Source: Nitrosomonas ureae (GTDB taxonomy: Bacteria; Pseudomonadota; Gammaproteobacteria; Burkholderiales; Nitrosomonadaceae). Taken from it: a DNA stretch of 64,000 nt. A program made the position numbers and the translations under genes. The DNA is taken from assembly GCF_900108305.1 (NCBI RefSeq), contig NZ_FNUX01000003.1:62001-126000 (forward strand). The letters are read 5' to 3'. Numbering within the stretch: the first letter of the stretch is position 1; every line of letters starts with the position of its first letter. Of the stretch, positions 57,807-64,000 are shown piece after piece. The notes below the pieces were generated by a model. It worked only from the letters and a program-made list of their open reading frames with translations. It was not told the origin of the DNA and made no database searches.

Positions 57807-58211
57807 GAAACAATCTCCTCACTCACTTTAGATTCAGGTATTTCATCCAGGCATTATTCTGCAACCTGTTATGTTACCTGATTTCCATACAATATTACCA
57901 AGCAGTTGATACGGCACGCACTGTATCCGGCTCTTGCAATTTTAACAATTCATTTTCTATCCACAATTTCTGTGGATAAGTCTGTGTGTATATTACAAAA
58001 AGGAAAATTAAGTGACCAAATCCAAACATCTTTTCTAACTTGATTATTTATTAATCTCACATCTATTCATTAATAAACATGATGTTAATATTTATTGTGA
58101 CACTTCGGACCTTAATACATGACTCTTTTACGAGACCGGCAAATCATCTCCGCGACCGAGCATTATCAAAATGAATCGAACGATTACAATTGATAACCTT
58201 CCCACAAAACA
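57807..58211. other. AT-rich gene-free region with two DnaA-box-like sites
   Basis: About 405 bp without a supported ORF. It contains an inverted pair of DnaA-box-like sequences (57957-57979) followed by about 120 bp that are very AT-rich (57980-58100). Promoter of exbB should also lie here. Confidence 0.5.
57957..57979. promoter_or_regulatory. inverted pair of DnaA-box-like sites
   Basis: CTATCCACA (57957-57965) faces TGTGGATAA (57971-57979), separated by five bases. The right site is a perfect reverse-complement TTATCCACA; the left differs at one position. The arrangement is palindromic. Confidence 0.5.
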
Positions 58212-58649
58212 TCATCTTATTTCCATCACATGGTGATGCTTTACTCCACCGATCCGCAGAAAACCCAATCGCTGATAAAACCGGTAAGCGTTCTGGTTCA
58301 CGCGCAAAACTCTCAATCGCAATGGCAAGAAACATGTGCGCGCTCTGGCAATCAATCGTCCAATCACTTCAGTACCGATGCCCTGATTTTGATAGCGAGG
58401 ATCAATCTGAATTTCATCCAGCCAAAAATGATCCACATGCGCAATCACGATGAACATACCGACAGGCTTGTCATTCTGCAAAAGAACTTCGATTTTCTTC
58501 GATTCCCATGCATTTTTGAACAAACCCAATTCCTCATCACTATCCCAATAACCGAACTCTTGTGTTATCAGGTCACGGTACACGGTATGGTGCAATTCAA
58601 GCAACCATTGAAAGTCAGAATCCCGAACGGGCCGTATCCGGATAATCAT
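58212..58649 (-). CDS. GNAT-family N-acetyltransferase
   Basis: 145 residues, a single GNAT domain. It shows the N-terminal IRIRPVRDSDFQWLLELHH, the acetyl-CoA pyrophosphate-binding motif A in LDEIQIDPRYQNQGIGTEVI (QNQGIG), and the C-terminal NQNAYRFYQRLGF. The acceptor substrate is not predictable. It stands alone with divergent sequence on both sides. Confidence 0.88.
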   Translation of the reverse strand: MIIRIRPVRDSDFQWLLELHHTVYRDLITQEFGYWDSDEELGLFKNAWESKKIEVLLQNDKPVGMFIVIAHVDHFWLDEIQIDPRYQNQGIGTEVIGRLIARARTCFLPLRLRVLRVNQNAYRFYQRLGFLRIGGVKHHHVMEIR

Positions 58650-59063
58650 TGAAAATTCACAGGTATTAGAAGAATGGTTTCAACCGGGAAGGCATGCTGA
58701 ATCTCGTATGATGATCCTGGTTTGCATTTACAGTCCGGCATCATCACGCCAGCGCGATACCACGTGCGGCATGTTATACAAAATCACTTCAACTTGCCTG
58801 TATCTCAAACCAGGCAACCCGAATCCTTCTCGCTTACTATTCAACATCATTTGATACATAAGAATCTAATGCGCAACGGGTTCTTAGAATAATTCAAAAA
58901 ATCACAACCTATGTTCCAACCAATTGATAATTCTTTGATAGCGCGTGACGCCAAGTATTTCTGGAAACACGAGCATACACGTTTTTCTAGCGATTCCTTG
59001 TATGTTATAGTGAAAATGGCATCAAATTGCACCACTCCTACCAATACCCTGAGGAGAATCAAG
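58650..59063. other. gene-free interval upstream of the TetR-like gene
   Basis: About 415 bp between the divergent acetyltransferase and TetR-like genes. The TetR frame is open back to 58911, but that extension has no similarity. The ribosome-binding site GAGGAG is at the right end. No repeat or RNA was seen. Confidence 0.5.
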
Positions 59064-59774
59064 ATGAAAAAAAACAAGCCTGAATTACGCGATGCAATCG
59101 TGGATACAGCCGTTGCCCTCGCCGAACGCTCATCCTGGGAAGCGGTGCGTTTGTTTGATGTCGCCACTGAATTAAATATTTCTCTGGATGATATTCGTCT
59201 TTATTTCCGTGAAAAAGAAGATTTGGTTGACGCCTGGTTTGACCGGGCCGATGGCCAAATGCTCAAGGCAGCAGAAACCGTGGAATTTCTGTCGTTATCG
59301 TCGCGCGAACGCTTGCGGCATCTCATCATGACCTGGCTGGATGCATTGGTTGCACATCGCAAGGTTACGCGGCAAATGATCGGCGCCAAACTGGAACCCG
59401 GTCACTTACATATTCAGATTCCCGCCATCATGCGCATCAGCCGTACAGTACAATGGATGCGCGAAGCCGCACAACGCGATGCCACCTTTCTGCGGCGCGC
59501 ACTGGAAGAAACCGCGCTAACTACAATTTATTTAGCGACATTTACTTACTGGATGCAGGATACATCAGAAAATTCACAGCGCACGCGCGATTTCCTGGAG
59601 CACAAACTGCTCGTGGCTGAATCGCTGGATCATAGAATTTATGGTGTTCCGCGCAAAGAAACCGCAACCGATTATGCTGAGCAATCTGTATCTGCCCCCG
59701 AAACCTCCACAAAACCCCAACCTTCCTCACTGACAGAACCGATTGCCCCTGAAACTCATGCCAAGTCCGGCTGA
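59064..59774 (+). CDS. TetR/COQ9-like protein
   Basis: About 236 residues from the ATG with GAGGAG upstream. The N-terminal 50 residues form a TetR-type helix-turn-helix: RDAIVDTAVALAERSSWEAV, then LFDVATELNISLDDIRLYFR and DAWFDRADGQML. The all-helical remainder resembles both TetR ligand domains and COQ9 lipid-binding proteins; the sequence does not let me decide. A Pro/Thr/Ser-rich tail (from about 200) is unstructured. The YdjM-like gene begins 12 bp later, so the two share a transcript. Confidence 0.75.
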   Translation: MKKNKPELRDAIVDTAVALAERSSWEAVRLFDVATELNISLDDIRLYFREKEDLVDAWFDRADGQMLKAAETVEFLSLSSRERLRHLIMTWLDALVAHRKVTRQMIGAKLEPGHLHIQIPAIMRISRTVQWMREAAQRDATFLRRALEETALTTIYLATFTYWMQDTSENSQRTRDFLEHKLLVAESLDHRIYGVPRKETATDYAEQSVSAPETSTKPQPSSLTEPIAPETHAKSG

Positions 59775-59786
59775 TAATAAAAAATC

Positions 59787-60845
59787 ATGGATCCGCTCAC
59801 GCATGCTTTAAGCGGTGCCCTGCTGGCACGGGCTGTAGCGCAATCACCGCCGCAACTGCGGCCAGAACACGATACTGTATTACCATTGCGCGTGCAAATT
59901 ACAGCGGGCTTTACCGCAGCTGCGTTCCCGGATGTGGATTTTGCGCTCCGTCTGATCGACACGCTCACCTACTTGAATTGGCACCAAGGCCCGACGCACT
60001 CGCTGATTTTATTACCGTTGTGGGCATGGCTATTGGCCAGGTTATTTGCATGGCTGACTCAAAGACACGATGCCTGGAAATTGTTTCTTCCTCCCATATG
60101 CCTCGGCATTGCCATTCATATCGCGGGAGACTTCGTCACTTCGTATGGATTGATGTTGTTCGCGCCCTTCTCAACCGAACGTTTTTCCCTGCCGCTGGTA
60201 TTTGTCATCGACCCTTGGTTCAGTCTGATCATCATTGCCGGCCTGATCATTTCATGGCGTTATCCGCGACAACGAATCGCGGCTATGGCGGCTTTAGTAT
60301 GTTTATGCGGATATGTGATTTTTCTATGGACTTTGCACCGGCAAGCCATCGAAATCGGCATCCGCTATGCCGATTCCCAAGCTATTTCACAAGCGCACAT
60401 TACCGCATTGCCACAACCGCTGTCACCGTTCCACTGGAAAATCATCATTCGGCACAATGAAACCTATCATCTTGCTGATATGAATTTACAGCAATCCTTA
60501 GGACAACACCAAACAACCTCGTTCCTGCCAAAGATGGCGTCTGTCTATCGCCCCATTTCGGAAAATAATTGGCATATTCAGCAACAATTCGGTGATGACT
60601 TCACACAGAGAACACTCGTCCGTGAAGCATGGCTCAGCCCTGTTTTTGAGCCTTTTCGCGCCTTTTCCCAATTCCCGGTACTGGAGCGTATTGATACTCT
60701 TGAGTCAGATTTGTGCATCTGGTTCTACGATCTGCGCTTCAAATTCCCGGAATTGCCGCCCTCTTTTCGTTACGGTGTATGCCGGCAAGATAAACTTTCT
60801 GATTGGGAAATTGTTCGGCGGCATGGATTATTTTATATTGACTGA
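59787..60845 (+). CDS. membrane-bound metal-dependent hydrolase (YbcI/YdjM/DUF457 family)
   Basis: 352 residues. Conserved N-terminal acidic/histidine motifs MDPLTHALSGALLARAV, FPDVDFALRL, NWHQGPTHSLIL and IHIAGDFVTSYG line up with the family and could bind metal at the membrane. Four or five hydrophobic segments occur in the first 190 residues, and the rest is a soluble domain. Biochemical function is not established for most of the family; names derive from motif similarity. Confidence 0.85.
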   Translation: MDPLTHALSGALLARAVAQSPPQLRPEHDTVLPLRVQITAGFTAAAFPDVDFALRLIDTLTYLNWHQGPTHSLILLPLWAWLLARLFAWLTQRHDAWKLFLPPICLGIAIHIAGDFVTSYGLMLFAPFSTERFSLPLVFVIDPWFSLIIIAGLIISWRYPRQRIAAMAALVCLCGYVIFLWTLHRQAIEIGIRYADSQAISQAHITALPQPLSPFHWKIIIRHNETYHLADMNLQQSLGQHQTTSFLPKMASVYRPISENNWHIQQQFGDDFTQRTLVREAWLSPVFEPFRAFSQFPVLERIDTLESDLCIWFYDLRFKFPELPPSFRYGVCRQDKLSDWEIVRRHGLFYID

Positions 60846-61013
60846 TCTGTCATGTCCTCCGATGCCAGTAATCACTCAAACTTAATCCAGCCATCACCCA
60901 ACCATCAATGAAAAATTTATAATGATTGAAATTACAGATAGAAATTATCAGGATTATATTTATATCAATAGCTTAAATACATTTAACCATACTTATGAAA
61001 CACACATAATGCG

Positions 61014-61445
61014 ATGAGCTCCTTTGCCGATAAAACAGAGAATCCAACGACTGACGAATACCTGAAGATTAGTCTGAATGAGGTTCTGGATAGATTAAAT
61101 AAAAATCCAAACGTCTTACAAAGCGAGGAAGCACTCGTTCATGCTGTCATTACTGTACGCAATGCAATGATTAACGAGAAACTGACCAGGTGGTTGATTG
61201 GCTTAACCGCGATAGTCGCAATCGCTACCGCGCTATTAGTGATTGTCCCATTCTTCACCCCTTCATTTGAAACCAGAAAATTAGAAACTGAACTGATTGC
61301 AACTAAAACTGCATACAATGACTTAAAAATTGAATTAGCGGTATTAAAAAATCAATTGCTTGAATCACAACAAACCATGTTGATCTTGAAGAGTCAGATT
61401 GAGAAACATCATCGTGATAATAATCAGAAGAATCAGGAAGAATAA
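61014..61445 (+). CDS. single-helix membrane protein with C-terminal coiled coil, unknown
   Basis: 143 residues I do not recognise. A polar N-terminus (1-57) is followed by one hydrophobic helix (about 59-83: WLIGLTAIVAIATALLVIVP) and a heptad-like coiled coil (about 90-135: ETELIATKTAYNDLKIELAV), ending in a charged tail. The layout suggests an inner-membrane protein with a cytoplasmic or periplasmic oligomerising arm. A receiver-like gene fragment follows immediately. Confidence 0.6.
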   Translation: MSSFADKTENPTTDEYLKISLNEVLDRLNKNPNVLQSEEALVHAVITVRNAMINEKLTRWLIGLTAIVAIATALLVIVPFFTPSFETRKLETELIATKTAYNDLKIELAVLKNQLLESQQTMLILKSQIEKHHRDNNQKNQEE

Positions 61446-61655
61446 ATACAGCATCATTCATCACGAGCACAGGAAGGTTATGTTCTTCCCGACAAGCTTC
61501 GTTCCCTGGGAGATACAACTCCATTCGTTATCTATACCGGCTCAAACTTGCCGGAACGCAAGAAACAGGCAAAAAAGCATGGTGCAATTGAATCAATCGG
61601 CCGCGCGGACGAGCTCTTTCAGCTGATTATGGGAATTATAGCGAGCGGCTCATAA
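61446..61655 (+). pseudogene. fragment of a response-regulator-like domain
   Basis: A stop-free frame of about 68 residues without an ATG start: the portion EGYVLPDKLRSLGDTTPFVI, then YTGSNLPERKKQAKKHGAIE and DELFQLIMGIIASGS before TAA at 61653. The pattern (LL..LR..GD.TPFVIYTGS, then the KKHGA helix) is the C-terminal half of a receiver-fold domain; the N-terminal half with the phospho-Asp is absent. It is likely a remnant left after a deletion between the coiled-coil gene and nitrosocyanin. Confidence 0.6.
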
Positions 61656-61691
61656 CGGAGAATCTGCCCTCAGTGCTGGGATAATTCGATA

Positions 61692-61720
61692 TTGACATAT
61701 GGAATTATCCCCACTAGAGT
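61692..61720 (+). promoter_or_regulatory. candidate sigma-70 promoter of nitrosocyanin
   Basis: A perfect -35 TTGACA (61692-61697), 17-bp spacer and TAGAGT (61715-61720) as -10. Transcription would start near 61727, giving an untranslated leader of about 72 nt before the ATG at 61799, with ribosome-binding site AAGAGG. Confidence 0.6.
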
Positions 61721-61798
61721 AAGTACCGCCTACGTACTAAAAAGTGCGAAGCAAGCACCATTATACTAAAACATATAATTTAAGAGGAAATATATACT

Positions 61799-62209
61799 AT
61801 GAAAATAACCAAAATCATGTTCGTAAGCTCTGTTCTCGGATTGTTGTTATCAGGCGTCACACACGCCGCTGAGCAAGATTTTAAAGTTGTTATCAATGCT
61901 TATGACACCACAATTCCAGAACTCAAAGTCGAAGGTGTAACGGTTAACAATATTCGTGCTTTTAATGTTCTCAATGAACCCGAGACATTAGCTGTCAAGA
62001 AAGGAACTACAGTCAAAATCACTGTAGAAAATAAATCACCCATTAGCGAAGGATTTGCCATTGATGAATATGGAATTAAAGAAATAATTAAAGCAGGAGA
62101 AACAAAAGTTATTTCTTTAGTAGCCGACAAAGCTGGTGCCTTTACTATCTGGTGTCAACTCCACCCCAAAAATATCCATTTACCAGGCTCTTTGAATGTC
62201 ATCGAATAA
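61799..62209 (+). CDS. ncyA: nitrosocyanin, red copper protein
   Basis: 136 residues: signal peptide ([18 protein letters not shown]) and a mature cupredoxin domain of about 112 residues. [33 protein letters not shown] and [16 protein letters not shown] match nitrosocyanin as I know it from Nitrosomonas europaea. The copper ligands Glu84, Cys119, His122 and His127 become Glu60, Cys95, His98 and His103 after cleavage behind residue 24, the known positions. The protein is periplasmic and found essentially only in ammonia oxidisers; its role in ammonia/hydroxylamine oxidation or NO chemistry is unsettled. Ribosome-binding site AAGAGG. Confidence 0.95.
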   Translation: MKITKIMFVSSVLGLLLSGVTHAAEQDFKVVINAYDTTIPELKVEGVTVNNIRAFNVLNEPETLAVKKGTTVKITVENKSPISEGFAIDEYGIKEIIKAGETKVISLVADKAGAFTIWCQLHPKNIHLPGSLNVIE

Positions 62210-62222
62210 AGAGCTTTGATAT

Positions 62223-62253
62223 ATTGTGAAATACTTACTTTCTGTTTCACAAT
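62223..62253. repeat. 9-bp inverted repeat just after nitrosocyanin
   Basis: ATTGTGAAA (62223-62231) and TTTCACAAT (62245-62253), 14 bp after the ncyA stop, with a 13-nt loop. There is no U-run on either side, so a mRNA-stabilising or Rho-linked 3' hairpin is more likely than an intrinsic terminator. Confidence 0.6.
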
Positions 62254-62297
62254 GAAATGAGCTCTAATTGAATTTTGAATTCGACTGAATGATTCTC

Positions 62298-62349
62298 CTA
62301 TCCTTAGTTACAAATAACATTTGTTCTTGTGATTTGTAACTAAGGATAG
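62298..62349. repeat. 18-bp perfect inverted repeat with 16-nt loop
   Basis: CTATCCTTAGTTACAAAT (62298-62315) is the exact reverse complement of 62332-62349. The loop is 16 nt. No U-run follows on either strand. Its length and perfection are far beyond chance. It lies about 90 bp after ncyA in a long gene-free region. Confidence 0.85.
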
Positions 62350-62949
62350 AAACCGGGACCAGAATAATATTTAACTTAACAAAACCCCAGATGAAAAGGC
62401 AATTTGCAAGCTTCATTTATCGCACGCAAATTGTCTACATCCTTTAAAATTTTCGTAGCAAATCTATGATAGTCTTTTTTACCCTGACTCATGCAGGTGC
62501 TTCTTTATTGTGTCCAATAAAATGAGATGTTCGAAAAAATAAATAAACAAAGGATCAACAAACCTTTTTAAGCGTTCATTGAATGCATTTTTCCAGCAAC
62601 ATCTTGCTTGACATGTCATATGGTCAGCTCGTGCTGCATGGATTTTTCAGCGGCTTGATTTTCAGGAAAGGGGGGTAGACTTTATCGTATATCCGCAAGT
62701 AATAGATGTAGAGCAGTTTTTCACTTGCCGATCAGTAGTCTCAAATGAGCCACATTCTCTTCTCCGGCATACTTTACCCCGACCAAACCAGAAAACTAAA
62801 AAAGCCCCCGAATAACTGTCATTTCACGTGCGGTAATAAATCCATATGATGATTCTAAAAAATTCCTCACTATATCCGAAATGGCAAACAATGTTATTCA
62901 GAGGCTCTCCTATATCACCTCAGGACAAAGCCTGTACACATCATTATTT
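62350..62949. other. gene-free interval between nitrosocyanin and cytochrome P460
   Basis: About 600 bp in which I find no supported ORF, RNA or mobile element. Sequence character is ordinary and AT-rich; no clear P460 terminator hairpin with U-run was seen. Confidence 0.5.
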
Positions 62950-63540
62950 TTATTTGCCTGGCTTTCCAGCGCGTAATACAGGATAGAATTGGGTAAAGAT
63001 CATATCGTGCGCGGCATGTTCCTTGTGGCAGGCAGCGCATGCTTCATCGTCCTGGATGATACCTTGCTTGGCTTCATACGATTCAAAACCAAAAAATGCC
63101 CAATTGCCGGGTCTTTCAGGATAACGTTTGGAATCTTTCACCATAGCGGCAATGCCATTGAACTCGCCCGGAAAATAACCATGCCCGCTAGGCGCTTCCT
63201 TGCCTCCTACGCTGGCTAATTCTTTAACGATAACAGTTCCATCCCGGAACTCACCTGTTTTCTTCCAGTGATCCCAGCTGGTAGGGTCAATATAGACATT
63301 ATGAAATTCTGGGAAAGCTGCTTTATCATCGTTCAATTCATTAGGTGTCACAGATGCACCAATAAAAACCCATTCACGATAGCTTTTAGGAGTCAGCAAT
63401 ACATGTTCTTTAGTAAAACTACCATAATTAAGCCCTTTGTGTGCATGATGCGCATCAGAAGCAATCACTGGACTTGCCAGCGCAATGAACAACACCATGG
63501 GTACAATACTGGTTAATAACGTTTTTTTAAACTGTAACAT
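62950..63540 (-). CDS. cytochrome P460
   Basis: 196 residues: signal peptide (SIVPMVLFIALASPVIASDA), then the P460 fold with LTPKSYREWVFIGASVTPNE, FHNVYIDPTSWDHWKKTGEF, DGTVIVKELASVGG and GYFPGEFNGIAAMVKD. The c-type haem motif CAACH is at 168-172 near the C-terminus. P460 cytochromes carry a Lys-haem crosslink and oxidise hydroxylamine or bind NO in the periplasm; candidate crosslinking lysines are in HWKKTG and VIVKEL. The gene is convergent with ncyA across 740 bp. Its presence beside nitrosocyanin strongly supports an ammonia-oxidiser. Confidence 0.94.
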   Translation of the reverse strand: MLQFKKTLLTSIVPMVLFIALASPVIASDAHHAHKGLNYGSFTKEHVLLTPKSYREWVFIGASVTPNELNDDKAAFPEFHNVYIDPTSWDHWKKTGEFRDGTVIVKELASVGGKEAPSGHGYFPGEFNGIAAMVKDSKRYPERPGNWAFFGFESYEAKQGIIQDDEACAACHKEHAAHDMIFTQFYPVLRAGKPGK

Positions 63541-63873
63541 AATAAGCCCTTAAGTTAGTTAAAGAAGCATACAGAAAACAGCAATAGCTTGCGCCGCCTT
63601 CCTTTTTTATGGTAGTTAGACAAAGTGTCTTCGTCAAGGAATTATCATTCACCACTGCAACGAATATAGCTCTTCAAGACTGCTAATAAACATTATTGAT
63701 TATTTTATTTTTAATTGATGCACAGGAAACTTTCAGTTCGACCGCAACCTCTTTATCGCAGTTTTGCTTAAACGAGTTCTTGGAAAAACATCACAATCAA
63801 GTGTCTTTTCTACTGAATTTAAAGAATAAGCCTCTGGGTACTATATTCACGCTTTCATACCCTATATAGCCTG
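63541..63873. other. gene-free divergent promoter region
   Basis: About 333 bp between cytochrome P460 and the divergent membrane-protein gene at the window end. Both promoters must be here. No clear hexamer pair, hairpin or RNA was recognised. Confidence 0.5.
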
Positions 63874-64000
63874 ATGAAAAACTATTTTTCTCCGATTCAC
63901 CTGCTATTTTTCATCGCTCTACTTGGCATCCTGGTGATATTAATCCAGATAGAGTTACTGTCTTTTGCATTCGCAAAACTGGGGCTATTGCCAGAATCTG
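63874..64000 (+). CDS. membrane protein, 5' part only (DUF1614-like)
   Basis: The first ~42 codons of a gene cut by the window end. It starts MKNYFSPIHLLFFIALLGIL and continues through a hydrophobic helix into FAFAKLGLLPES. The hydrophobic start followed by AF-KLGL-PE resembles DUF1614 membrane proteins, but the evidence is short. Confidence 0.5.
   Translation, partial: MKNYFSPIHLLFFIALLGILVILIQIELLSFAFAKLGLLPES

Overview
The window looks like a chromosome segment of an ammonia-oxidising betaproteobacterium close to Nitrosomonas. The strongest evidence is at the right end. There is a nitrosocyanin gene whose four copper ligands fall exactly at mature positions 60, 95, 98 and 103, and close by a cytochrome P460 gene with a C-terminal CAACH haem motif. 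Exosortase-associated genes, squalene-hopene cyclase and moderate GC fit the same picture. No ribosomal RNA was seen.

Layout. 1-7 kb: housekeeping (ChaN/PDZ protein, purL, nnr). 7-16 kb: a signalling and envelope block on the minus strand: a diguanylate cyclase, a periplasmic RNase T2, and a run of four genes (exosortase-associated acyltransferase, small phosphate-binding-like protein, porin-like barrel, membrane GGDEF-EAL protein). The GGDEF-EAL gene is broken by a one-base frameshift. 16.5-19.5 kb: a small IS5-type MITE, then the exosortase-A-associated PLP decarboxylase and acyl-CoA ligase. 19.7-21.3 kb: gltX, tRNA-Ala(GGC), tRNA-Glu(TTC). 21.8-27.2 kb: ADP-ribosylglycohydrolase, pyruvate oxidase-like enzyme, a small membrane protein and an ornithine/lysine decarboxylase.

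27.3-38.2 kb: a complete type I-E CRISPR-Cas locus, all on the minus strand: cas3-cse1-cse2-cas6e-cas7-cas5-cas1-cas2, a 110-bp leader, then 42 identical 28-nt repeats. Repeat structure, leader position and a boxA-like antitermination site 10 nt upstream of the first repeat all agree on minus-strand transcription. The base just after each repeat is T or C in 40 of 41 cases, which suggests it derives from the PAM. cas6e lies between cse2 and cas7, unlike E. coli.

38.3-48 kb: yidD, an amino-acid permease, DedA and AI-2E family membrane proteins, a 35-residue membrane protein missed by ordinary ORF cut-offs, and an AttEFGH-like ABC transporter/lipocalin operon. 48.3-53.1 kb: a parvulin, an RTX-toxin-activating acyltransferase, an RTX-repeat protein with only two lysines, a truncated response regulator ending in a strong hairpin, and an MsbA-like ABC exporter. 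53.1-57.8 kb: hopanoid genes hpnG and shc, mlaA, and exbB without exbD. 58.2-64 kb: acetyltransferase, TetR/COQ9-like protein, YdjM-like hydrolase, a coiled-coil membrane protein, a receiver-like gene fragment, nitrosocyanin, cytochrome P460, and the first codons of a membrane protein running off the end.

The most promising leads are the CRISPR leader and PAM signatures, the RTX acyltransferase paired with a two-lysine RTX protein, the nitrosocyanin/P460 neighbourhood with its long palindrome, and several unexplained hairpins and small elements between genes.
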